From positions 1 to 64,000 of the forward strand of contig NZ_BOON01000014.1 in the NCBI RefSeq assembly GCF_016863255.1: 64,000 bases of DNA, read 5' to 3'. The notes below the pieces were generated by a model. The model worked only from the letters and a program-made list of their open reading frames with translations, was not told the DNA's origin and made no database searches. Positions 39,976 through 47,826 of the stretch are shown piece after piece. The translations under genes and the position numbers were made by a program. Each line of letters begins with the position of its first letter. The first letter of the stretch is position 1. The DNA comes from Planosporangium mesophilum. GTDB taxonomy: Bacteria > Actinomycetota > Actinomycetes > Mycobacteriales > Micromonosporaceae.

Positions 39976-41109
39976 TCACGTCCGCCGGACCCCTTCGCCC
40001 GGGGTCACGACGAACGAGTCCGGGGCGGTGAAGCCGGCCGACGCGAAGGCCGACGCGACGGCCGACGAGACCGCCTCCGCACGGGAAGCGTCCACCAGGG
40101 CGAGCACGCAGCCACCGAAGCCGCCACCGGTCATGCGCGCCCCGTACGCGCCGGCCTCCAGGGCCGCCGAGACCGCGGTGTCGACCTCCGGCACGGTGAT
40201 CTCGAAGTCGTCGCGCATCGACTCGTGGGACGCGGTCATCAGCGGGCCGATGCCGGCGATGTCGCCGGCGCGCAGCAGGTCGACGGTGTCGAGTACCCGC
40301 TGGTTCTCGGTCACGACGTGGCGGACCCGGCGTGCGGAGACCTCGTCCAGGCGCGCCAGCGCGCCGGGCAGGGCAGCCGCGGAGACATCCCGCAGGGCGG
40401 CCACGCCCAGAACCCGCGCGGCCGCCTCACACGCCGCGCGCCGATTCGCGTACTCGCCGTCGACGTGCCGGTGCGGCGCGTTGGTGTTGACGACCAGTAC
40501 CGCCAGCCCGGCCGCGGCGACGTCGAACGGGATGTGCTCGACGTCGAGGGTGCGGCAGTCGAGGAAGAGCGCGTGGCCGGCCCGTGACAGCGTCGACGCC
40601 GACTGGTCCATGATCCCGGTCGGCGCGCCGACGTACTCGTTCTCGGCGCGCTGCGCGAGCCGGACCAGCTTCTGGTCGGGGACCGACGCGCCGGCGAGGT
40701 CGACCAGTGCCGCCATGACGGCACACTCGATCGCGGCCGACGACGAGAGGCCGGCGCCGACGGGTACGTCGCTGGCGATCGTGATCCGGGCCGCCGGCAC
40801 GTCGACGCCGGCCTCCCGCAGCGCCCACACGACCCCGGCCACGTAGGCGGCCCAGTCGGTCACCCCGCCGGGCTTCAGGTCGTCCTCGCCGAACGAGACC
40901 GCACCGTCGTGCCCCTCGGAACAGACCGTCCAGCCAGCGTCCGCGGGCAGCACCGCCGCGGCGGTGACCTGGGGGAGCGCGAAGGGCAGCACGTACCCGT
41001 CGTTGTAGTCGGTGTGCTCGCCGATCAGGTTGACCCGGCCGGGTGCCACCCAGACGGCGGCCGGCTCGGCCCCGGACAGCCGAGCCGCCCGTTCGGACGG
41101 GGACGTCAC
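39976..41109 (-). CDS. galK: Galactokinase
   Basis: 377 residues from GTG 41109. GHMP kinase motifs: VAPGRVNLIGEHTDYNDGYV (sugar binding, residues about 20-39), DVPVGAGLSSSAAIECAVMA (ATP loop, about 119) and RMTGGGFGGCVLALV (motif 3). It phosphorylates galactose at C1, the first Leloir step. It overlaps galT by 4 bp and is the last gene of deoR-galT-galK. It would process galactose released by the alpha-galactosidase encoded 5 kb away on the other strand. Confidence 0.95.
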   Translation of the reverse strand: MTSPSERAARLSGAEPAAVWVAPGRVNLIGEHTDYNDGYVLPFALPQVTAAAVLPADAGWTVCSEGHDGAVSFGEDDLKPGGVTDWAAYVAGVVWALREAGVDVPAARITIASDVPVGAGLSSSAAIECAVMAALVDLAGASVPDQKLVRLAQRAENEYVGAPTGIMDQSASTLSRAGHALFLDCRTLDVEHIPFDVAAAGLAVLVVNTNAPHRHVDGEYANRRAACEAAARVLGVAALRDVSAAALPGALARLDEVSARRVRHVVTENQRVLDTVDLLRAGDIAGIGPLMTASHESMRDDFEITVPEVDTAVSAALEAGAYGARMTGGGFGGCVLALVDASRAEAVSSAVASAFASAGFTAPDSFVVTPGEGVRRT

Positions 41110-42179
41110 AGCTCCACCTCCCGCAGCCGCTGCGCGGCCTGCTCCGGGCGTACGTCGTTGATGAACACGCCCATCCCCGACTCCGAACCGGCGAGGTACT
41201 TCAGCTTGCCGGGCGCCCGCTGGCTGCTGAACACCTGAAGGTGCAGGTAGGACAGGTCGCGGTCGACGCGTACCGGCGCCTGGTGCCAGGCGGAGATGTA
41301 GGGCATCGGGAACCCGAACAGCCCGTCGAGGCGGCGCAGCACCTCCAGGTACGCCGGCCCGAACGCGTCGCGCTCCTCGGCCGACAGGGCGGGAAGATCG
41401 GGCACCCGGCGGTTCGGGTACAGGTGGATCTCGTACGGCCAGCGCGCGGTCGCCGGCACGAACGCCGTCCAGTGCTCGTTCTGTACGATCACCCGCTCGC
41501 CCGAGGAACGCTCGGCGGCGAGCACGTCGGCGAACAGGTTCCCGCCCGAGTACCGGCGCGCCGAGTCGAGCATCCGCCGGCTCCGGGGCGTGACGAACGG
41601 GTACGCGTAGATCTGTCCGTGCGGGTGGTGCAGCGTCACGCCGATCGCCTCGCCCCGGTTCTCGAAGCAGAACACCTGCTCGACGCCGGGGAGCGTGTTC
41701 AGTTCGGCGGTGCGGTCGGCCCACGCCTCCATGACCAGGCGGACCCGCGACGGGGTCAGCGACGCGAACGACGCGTCGTGGTCGGAGGTGAAGCAGACCA
41801 CCTCGCAGCGGCCGTACCCGATCCGGGTGTCGGTCAGCCCGGGCAGGTGCGGTGGGTCGACCTCGCCCTCGCGGTGGGAGAACGACGGGAACCGGTTCTC
41901 GAACACCGCCACGTCGTAGTCGTACGCGGGGATCTCGCTCGACCGGGTCGGCGTGGACGGGCAGAGGGGGCACTGGTCGGACGGCGGCAGGAAGGTACGG
42001 GTCTGCCGGTGGGCCGCGATCGCGACCCACTCGTCCAGGATCGGGTCGTAGCGGATCTCCGACGCCGCGGGTGGCGGTGGCAGGTGCCGGCGGTCCTGCT
42101 GGTCGCGCACCACCGCGTCGTTGTCGTCGAAATAGATCAGCTCCCGGCCGTCGGCCAGGTGCGTTACGGTGCGTTTCAC
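41106..42179 (-). CDS. galT: Galactose-1-phosphate uridylyltransferase
   Basis: 357 residues from GTG 42179. Motifs: WVAIAAHRQTRTFLP, CPLCPS (zinc cysteines), VAVFENRFPSF, the active-site TLHHPHGQIYAYP (His-Pro-His, His near residue 180) and SAWHQAPVR. It exchanges UMP between UDP-glucose and galactose 1-phosphate. It overlaps deoR upstream and galK downstream by 4 bp each, so the three are translated together. Confidence 0.94.
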   Translation of the reverse strand: MKRTVTHLADGRELIYFDDNDAVVRDQQDRRHLPPPPAASEIRYDPILDEWVAIAAHRQTRTFLPPSDQCPLCPSTPTRSSEIPAYDYDVAVFENRFPSFSHREGEVDPPHLPGLTDTRIGYGRCEVVCFTSDHDASFASLTPSRVRLVMEAWADRTAELNTLPGVEQVFCFENRGEAIGVTLHHPHGQIYAYPFVTPRSRRMLDSARRYSGGNLFADVLAAERSSGERVIVQNEHWTAFVPATARWPYEIHLYPNRRVPDLPALSAEERDAFGPAYLEVLRRLDGLFGFPMPYISAWHQAPVRVDRDLSYLHLQVFSSQRAPGKLKYLAGSESGMGVFINDVRPEQAAQRLREVEL

Positions 42180-42964
42180 TCTTGATCTCCCGTTACGTCG
42201 GCGACGATCAGGTCGCCGACGCGTTCGTTCAGTTGTATCCGCGCCTCCTCGGGCAGGCCCGAGTCGGTGATGAGGACGTCGGCGTCCTCCAGTGGTGCGA
42301 TGGTGGCGATGCCCACCGTCTCCCACTTGGTGTGATCGGCCAGGACGACCAGCCGGCGGGCCGCCGCCACCAGCAGCCGGTTGGTCCCGGCCTCCATCAG
42401 GTTCGGGGTGGTGAACCCGGTGCGCGGGCTCATCCCGTGTACGCCGAGGAAGAGCACGTCGACGTTCAGCGAGGCGATCGCGGCCTCCGCGACCGGGCCG
42501 GCGAGCGCGTCCGACGGGGTGCGGATGCCGCCGGTGAGCACCACCGTCTGGTCGGAGCGGCCGGAGCGGTAGAGCGCGTCGGCGACCGGGATCGAGTTGG
42601 TCACCACGGTCAGGCCGGGCACGTCCAGGAGGAGTGCGGCGAGCGCCGCCGTGGTCGTACCCGCCGACAGCGCGACCGCCGTACCGGGCTCGACCAGCCG
42701 CGCGGCCCGGGCGGCGATCTCGGCCTTCTCGGTACGTTGCCGGACCGACTTCGCGTCGAAGCCCGGTTCCTCGGTCGATCCCGGGCCGGCGACGGTGGCG
42801 CCGCCGTGCACCTTGTCGACCAGGCCCCGCTCGGAGAGCGCCTCCAGGTCGCGGCGGATGGTCATGTCCGAGACGCCGAACTGCCGTACCAGCTGGCTGA
42901 CCCGCACGCCGCCCTGACGCCGTACCAGGTCGAGGATCGCCGACTGCCGCTGCTGGGCGAGCAT
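42176..42964 (-). CDS. DeoR/GlpR-family transcriptional regulator
   Basis: 262 residues; ATG 42964 has AAGGGGG upstream. The N-terminal winged helix-turn-helix is RQSAILDLVRRQGGVRVSQL and VSDMTIRRDLEALSERGLVD. The C-terminal sugar-phosphate-binding (DeoRC) domain has VALSAGTTTAALA, TVVTNSIPVADAL and VLADHTKWETVG. It is likely the repressor of the galactose locus, with a galactose phosphate as inducer; this is inferred from family and position. It is the first gene of the galT-galK operon, divergent from the galactoside uptake operon. Confidence 0.9.
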   Translation of the reverse strand: MLAQQRQSAILDLVRRQGGVRVSQLVRQFGVSDMTIRRDLEALSERGLVDKVHGGATVAGPGSTEEPGFDAKSVRQRTEKAEIAARAARLVEPGTAVALSAGTTTAALAALLLDVPGLTVVTNSIPVADALYRSGRSDQTVVLTGGIRTPSDALAGPVAEAAIASLNVDVLFLGVHGMSPRTGFTTPNLMEAGTNRLLVAAARRLVVLADHTKWETVGIATIAPLEDADVLITDSGLPEEARIQLNERVGDLIVADVTGDQE

Positions 42965-43014
42965 CACGGACCCCCTTCCCGTCGGCGCCGGACACACCGC
43001 GGCGGCCAGAAGTC

Positions 43015-43028
43015 AACAAATCCGAACA
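43015..43028. promoter_or_regulatory. AACA direct repeats one helical turn apart, candidate DeoR site
   Basis: AACA at 43015-43018 and at 43025-43028 are spaced exactly 10 bp. On the other side of the region the complement TGTT occurs at 43229-43232 and 43237-43240, spacing 8. DeoR-family operators often are direct repeats of short A/T-rich words, so these could be paired sites bridging the two promoters. Confidence 0.3.
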
Positions 43029-43177
43029 GTACCTCACCTCCGCTCCGGGCCTCGCTCACCCGGTCGCGTAATACATCGGATGTGTTCACCCAATCGTTAC
43101 GCACGCAGGACCGGAAAACTTTACTTACAAAAGACCATCAATATGGACATAGAGTAACGTTGATGCGTCGACGGCCA

Positions 43178-43206
43178 TTGACTTTGCTGAGCGGGAGATT
43201 CAATGT
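43178..43206 (+). promoter_or_regulatory. Possible promoter of the galactoside uptake operon
   Basis: TTGACT (43178-43183), 17 bases, then CAATGT (43201-43206). The -35 is close to consensus and the -10 is weak. The TGTT repeats lie about 23 bp downstream of the -10, where a repressor would block transcription. Confidence 0.35.
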
Positions 43207-43274
43207 GCGTCTTCTGAAGGTTCACGTTTGTTTCTGTGTTTCCCCGTGTACTTCGGCGTGGATCAGGAGGGGCC

Positions 43275-44597
43275 ATGGCCCAGTACCCAGCCGGCCAGTC
43301 ACCGGCGCCAAGCACCGTCGGCCACCCGTCGCGCCGGGCCGTGCTCCGTGGCTCGACGCTCGCGGCCGGCGCCGTCACCCTGCCCGGCCTGCTGGCCGCC
43401 TGTGGGGGCGGTGCGGGCGGAGATGCCGGCGACAAGACGGTGTCCTTCGGTTCCAACCATTCCGACCCGGTCGACAAGGCGGCGATGGAAGCCTCGCTCA
43501 AGGCCTACGAAGCCAAGTCCGGCAAGACCGTCAAGATCAACACGGTCTCGCACAACGACTTCCAGACCAACATCAGCCGGTACCTGCAGGGCAACCCGGA
43601 CGACGTGTTCTCCTGGTTCGCCGGCAACCGCATGCAGTTCTTCGCCAAGAAGGGCCTCGCCGCCGACATCTCCGACATCTGGCAGGGCTTCGACGGGTTC
43701 ACGCCCGCGCTGAAGGCCGCGTCCACCGGCGAGGACAACAAGCAGTACTTCGTGCCGTTCTACTACTACCCGTGGGCGGTCTTCTACCGCAAAAGCGTGT
43801 GGCAGCAGCGCGGCTACCAGGCCCCGAAGACGTGGGATGAATACAGGGCCCTCGCCGCCAGGATGAAAAGCGACGGCCTGATCCCGATCTCGCTCGGCGA
43901 CAAGGACGGCTGGCCGGCGATGGGCACCTTCGACTACATCGACATGCGGCTCAACGGGTACGACTTCCACATCAGCCTGATGGCGGGCAAGGAGGACTGG
44001 ACCGGCCCGAAGGTCAAGGGCGTCTTCGACACGTGGAAGTCGATCCTCGCCTACACCCAGGAGGCGCCCAACGGCCGCACCTGGCAGGAGGCCGCCAACA
44101 CGCTGGTGAACAAGCAGGCGGGCATGCACACGCTCGGGATGTTCGTCGGCCAGCAGTTCAAGCCCGAGGAGCTCGACGACCTCGACTACTTCCCGTACCC
44201 GGTGATCGACCCGGCGAACGGGCAGGACGCGGTCGAGGCGCCCATCGACGGTTTCATGGTCTCCAAGAAGGCCAAGAACCTGGCCGGGGCCAAGGACCTG
44301 ATGAAGTTCCTGGCGGGCCCACAGGCCGAGGACGCCTTCCTGAAGGTCTTCCCCAGCAACGTCGCCTGCCACGCCAAGGCCGATACCGCCTCCTACAACG
44401 CGCTGCAGAAGAAGGCGGTCGAGCTGGTCAGCGGCGCCAAGCACATCTCGCAATTCATGGACCGCGACACCCGGCCGGACTTCGCGCAGACCGTGATGAT
44501 CCCGGCGATCCAGCAGTTCCTCGGCAACCCCAATGACGTCGACAACATCCTCAGGAGCATCGAGGCGCAGAAGAAGACCATCTTCGCTGCCGAGTGA
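43275..44597 (+). CDS. Sugar ABC transporter binding lipoprotein (Tat-type signal)
   Basis: 440 residues from ATG 43275, AGGAGG 4 bases upstream. The N-terminus has a twin-arginine motif (SRRAVLRG) followed by LAAGAVTLPGLLAACGGG with lipobox LAAC, so a folded lipoprotein is exported and anchored outside. The mature part is a family 1 solute-binding protein (NRMQFFAKKGLAADISDIW; PAIQQFLGNPNDVDNILRS). With two permeases and an alpha-galactosidase downstream, it probably binds alpha-galactosides such as melibiose or raffinose; the ligand is inferred. It overlaps by 4 bp a possible GTG start of the first permease gene. Confidence 0.9.
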   Translation: MAQYPAGQSPAPSTVGHPSRRAVLRGSTLAAGAVTLPGLLAACGGGAGGDAGDKTVSFGSNHSDPVDKAAMEASLKAYEAKSGKTVKINTVSHNDFQTNISRYLQGNPDDVFSWFAGNRMQFFAKKGLAADISDIWQGFDGFTPALKAASTGEDNKQYFVPFYYYPWAVFYRKSVWQQRGYQAPKTWDEYRALAARMKSDGLIPISLGDKDGWPAMGTFDYIDMRLNGYDFHISLMAGKEDWTGPKVKGVFDTWKSILAYTQEAPNGRTWQEAANTLVNKQAGMHTLGMFVGQQFKPEELDDLDYFPYPVIDPANGQDAVEAPIDGFMVSKKAKNLAGAKDLMKFLAGPQAEDAFLKVFPSNVACHAKADTASYNALQKKAVELVSGAKHISQFMDRDTRPDFAQTVMIPAIQQFLGNPNDVDNILRSIEAQKKTIFAAE

Positions 44598-44632
44598 CCG
44601 TCCGGAATGACCGTCCGAGCGAAAGGGCCGTC

Positions 44633-45589
44633 GTGACGCTCCCCGCGACACAGGCCGGGCCGTCCGGGCCACGGGCGACGCCACCCCCGACAGGGCGGCG
44701 GCGCCCGCGACGCCGGATCCGGCGGTTGACCTCCCGCGACGTCATCACGCTGAGCGTGCTGCTCGGCGTCGCGGTCTTCCTCGACGTCGCGCTGATCTGG
44801 GGGCCGACGCTCGCGTCGGTGCTGCTGTCGTTCACCTCCTGGGACGGGCTGAGCCCGATCAAGCCCATCGGTACGAGGAACTACCACGCGATCTTCGAGA
44901 CCTACCCGCTGTTCTGGCCCGCGGCGCGCCACAACCTGCTGTGGCTGGCGTTCCTCGGGCTGGTCGCCACCCCGCTGGGGCTGTTGCTGGCCGTACTGCT
45001 GGACAAGCAGATCCGGTTCACCCGCTTCTACCAGAGCGCGCTGTTCCTGCCGGTCGTGCTGTCGCTGGCGATCGTCGGCTTCATCTCCCAGCTGGTGTTC
45101 TCCCGCGACTACGGCGCGCTCAACAGCGTGCTGGGCCGCGGCGCGCACCCGGTCGACTGGCTGGGCGACCCACACCTCAACATTTGGGTGATGATGGTCG
45201 CCGCCAGCTGGCGGCATGTCGGGTACGTGATGATCCTCTACCTGGCCGGCCTGAAGGCCGTCGACCAGTCGCTGAAGGAGTCGGCCGCGATCGACGGCGC
45301 CAACGAGGTGCAGACCTTCTTCCGGGTCACGTTCCCGACGCTGCGGCCGGTCAACATCATCGTCCTCGTCATCACGGTGATCGAGGCCCTGCGCGCCTTC
45401 GACATCGTGTACGTCGTCAACTCCGGCCGCAACGGTCTGGAACTGCTGTCGGTCCTGGTCTTCGACAACATTGTGGGCGAGGCGAGCCGGATCGGGTTCG
45501 GCTCGGCGCTGGCGGTGATCCTCTTCGTGATCTGCCTCGGCTTCATCGTCGTGTACCTGTCACGCATCCTCCGTCAGGAGGATCAGTGA
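44633..45589 (+). CDS. ABC sugar permease (MalF-like)
   Basis: 318 residues from GTG 44633, which has GAAAGGG upstream; a GTG at 44594 overlapping the binding-protein stop would add 13 residues. About six membrane helices (VITLSVLLGVAVFLDVALIW and others) and the ATPase-contact EAA loop LKESAAIDGANEVQTFFRVT are present. It is one half of the channel that takes the sugar from the binding protein. The operon has no ATPase gene, so a shared MsiK-type ATPase elsewhere must energise it. Confidence 0.9.
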   Translation: MTLPATQAGPSGPRATPPPTGRRRPRRRIRRLTSRDVITLSVLLGVAVFLDVALIWGPTLASVLLSFTSWDGLSPIKPIGTRNYHAIFETYPLFWPAARHNLLWLAFLGLVATPLGLLLAVLLDKQIRFTRFYQSALFLPVVLSLAIVGFISQLVFSRDYGALNSVLGRGAHPVDWLGDPHLNIWVMMVAASWRHVGYVMILYLAGLKAVDQSLKESAAIDGANEVQTFFRVTFPTLRPVNIIVLVITVIEALRAFDIVYVVNSGRNGLELLSVLVFDNIVGEASRIGFGSALAVILFVICLGFIVVYLSRILRQEDQ

Positions 45590-46482
45590 CGGCCGTGGCC
45601 ACGAGCGTGGAAGGGTTCCGGCGGCAGGCACCGCGCCCCGCCCGTCTGCTGCTGCACGCCTTCCTGGCGCTCGTGTCGCTGGGCTGGCTCGCGCCGCTGG
45701 CGCTGGCGGTGTACGCGTCGCTGCGGCCGTACCACGAGACGGCGGAGGACGGATACTTCTCCCTGCCGCGCACGCTCACACTGCACTACTACGCCTCGGC
45801 GTGGCGCGACGCGGAGCTCACGAAGTACTTCCTCAACAGCCTGCTGATCGCGGTACCGGGCGTCGTCCTGACGCTGTTCCTGGCCTCGTTCGTGGCGTTC
45901 GCCATCACCCGGGTGCGGCTGCGCTTCGGCGTACCGCTGCTGGTGCTGTTCACCGCGGGCAACCTGCTGCCGCCGCAGATCATCGTGGTGCCGCTGTACG
46001 AGCTGTTCAAGCGGGTACCGCTGCCGGCGTCCATGTCGGACTCGCTGACGCTCTACGACTCGTACTGGGGAGTCATCGCCATCCACGTGGCGTTCCAGAC
46101 CGGATTCTGCGTGTTCGTGCTGGCCAACTACATGAGGACCGTCCCGTACGAGATCACCGAGGCGGCCAGGGTCGACGGCGCCGGGGTGTGGCTCCAGTAC
46201 TGGCGCGTGATCCTGCCGCTGTGCCGGCCGGCCCTGGCCGCGCTCGGCACCCTCGAGTTCACCTGGATGTACAACGACTTCCTCTGGGCCCTGGTACTGA
46301 TGTCCACGGGGGACAAGATGCCGGTCACCAGTGCGCTCAACAACCTGCGCGGCCAGTTCTTCACCGACTACAACCTGCTCGCAGCGGGCGCCGTCATCGT
46401 CGCGCTGCCCACCATGGTCGTGTTCTTCGCGCTGCAGCGACAGTTCATCGCCGGGCTCACGCTCGGCTCGAGCAAGGGGTGA
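45586..46482 (+). CDS. ABC sugar permease (MalG-like)
   Basis: 298 residues; the GTG overlaps the first permease stop by 4 bp, with AGGAGG just upstream. Six membrane helices and the EAA loop ITEAARVDGAGVWLQYWRVI identify the MalG-type partner. The conserved NDFLWALVLMS and the late GLTLGSSKG ending fit carbohydrate uptake family 1 permeases. It pairs with the previous gene in one transporter. Confidence 0.9.
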   Translation: MTAVATSVEGFRRQAPRPARLLLHAFLALVSLGWLAPLALAVYASLRPYHETAEDGYFSLPRTLTLHYYASAWRDAELTKYFLNSLLIAVPGVVLTLFLASFVAFAITRVRLRFGVPLLVLFTAGNLLPPQIIVVPLYELFKRVPLPASMSDSLTLYDSYWGVIAIHVAFQTGFCVFVLANYMRTVPYEITEAARVDGAGVWLQYWRVILPLCRPALAALGTLEFTWMYNDFLWALVLMSTGDKMPVTSALNNLRGQFFTDYNLLAAGAVIVALPTMVVFFALQRQFIAGLTLGSSKG

Positions 46483-46488
46483 TCCTGG

Positions 46489-47826
46489 GTGACCTTCCAC
46501 ATCCTGGAGGAGCTGCCGGTCGACCCGGACCGGGCGCGGGTGTACGAGCACGGCTGGCAGAGTTGGAGCCCGACCACGACGTACCCGGTCACCGCGACGT
46601 CGTGGCGCCCGGTGCGGCCGGCCACCCAGGTCATGGCCTACCGGCCGGGCAAGCCGGGTCCGGAGCGCGGCTTCCAGGGCGAGGGCCTGCTCGCGGTCGA
46701 CCCCGGCGACGGCGGCGCGGTGCGGCTGTACGCCACCACCGACGGTCTGGCCGAGGTGGCGTCGATCCGGGCGTCCTTCGTGGAGGGACGGGTACGGGTC
46801 AGCAGCGACGGACCGGTCGTCACCCTGACCCACGAATCGATGGAGGGTGGGCTCGCCGCGTGGGGCGACGCGTTCGCCAGCGCGGTCGGGGTGGTGCCGC
46901 CGCGGCCGGCGCCGACGGTCTGGTGCTCGTGGTACCACTACTTCACCGAGGTCACCGAGGCCGACATCGACGAGAACCTGGCCGCCCTGGGCGGCCACGA
47001 CCTGCCGGTGGACGTGGTACAGGTCGATGACGGCTGGCAGTCCGAGATCGGGGACTGGCTGACCCTCTCCGACCGGTTCGCCTCCCTGCCCGGCCTGGTG
47101 GCCCGTGTTCGGGACGCCGGTAGGCGTACCGGCATCTGGGTGGCTCCGTTCCTGGTCAGCCGGCGCAGCGAGACGGCCCGGGAACACCCCGACTGGCTGC
47201 TGCGCGACGCCGAGGGCGACCCGGTCGACGCCGGGTTCAACTGGGGCGCGCCGCTGTACGCACTGGACACCACCCACCCGGGGGTGCGCGGCTACCTCAC
47301 CGAGGCGTTCGGCCGGCTCCGCTCGTACGGTATCGACTATTTCAAGATTGATTTCATCTACGCCGGCGCCCTGGACGGCGTGCGCCACGACGACTCCCGC
47401 CCGCTGGACGCGTACCGGTCCGGGGTCAACCTGATCCGCGAGGCGATCGGGGACGAGTCGTACCTGCTGGGCTGCGGCGCGCCGATCCTGCCCAGCGTCG
47501 GCCTGGTCGACGCGGTGCGGGTCTCGGCCGATGTGGCCCCGGCGTACGAGCCGGCCGACGGAGACCCGTCACAGCCCTCCCAGGTGGGCGCGACGATCTC
47601 GACGGTGGCCCGGGCCTGGCAGCACGGCCGGTTCTGGGTCAACGACCCGGACTGCGTGGTGGCCCGGCCGGAGATCGAGCGGCGCGAGGAGTGGGCCGGC
47701 GTGGTGGCCCGGTACGGCGGACTGCGGGCCTCGTCGGACCGGATCGCCGCGCTCGACGACTGGGGTCTGGAGACGACGAGACGCCTCCTGACCGACGTGC
47801 CGCCACCCACCCCCTTCCCCTCATGA
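46489..47826 (+). CDS. Alpha-galactosidase (GH36-like)
   Basis: 445 residues from GTG 46489, with no signal peptide, so cytoplasmic. The (beta/alpha)8 barrel motifs are clear: PTVWCSWYHYFTEVTEADID, VVQVDDGWQSEIGDW, the nucleophile Asp in GIDYFKIDFIYAGAL and the acid/base Asp in DAVRVSADVAPAYEP. The protein is shorter than the 700-residue GH36 type because the N-terminal beta-sandwich is reduced to about 130 residues. It would free galactose from imported alpha-galactosides for galK and galT. Its stop overlaps the end of the helicase gene by 6 bp. Confidence 0.88.
   Translation: MTFHILEELPVDPDRARVYEHGWQSWSPTTTYPVTATSWRPVRPATQVMAYRPGKPGPERGFQGEGLLAVDPGDGGAVRLYATTDGLAEVASIRASFVEGRVRVSSDGPVVTLTHESMEGGLAAWGDAFASAVGVVPPRPAPTVWCSWYHYFTEVTEADIDENLAALGGHDLPVDVVQVDDGWQSEIGDWLTLSDRFASLPGLVARVRDAGRRTGIWVAPFLVSRRSETAREHPDWLLRDAEGDPVDAGFNWGAPLYALDTTHPGVRGYLTEAFGRLRSYGIDYFKIDFIYAGALDGVRHDDSRPLDAYRSGVNLIREAIGDESYLLGCGAPILPSVGLVDAVRVSADVAPAYEPADGDPSQPSQVGATISTVARAWQHGRFWVNDPDCVVARPEIERREEWAGVVARYGGLRASSDRIAALDDWGLETTRRLLTDVPPPTPFPS

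Larger units (their letters stand above)
42965..43274. other. Divergent control region of the galactose/galactoside locus
   Basis: 310 bp without a gene, clearly richer in A/T than the rest. It holds AACA repeats (43015-43028), TGTT repeats (43227-43240) and a possible promoter at 43178-43206. This is where the DeoR-family protein would be expected to bind. Confidence 0.5.
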
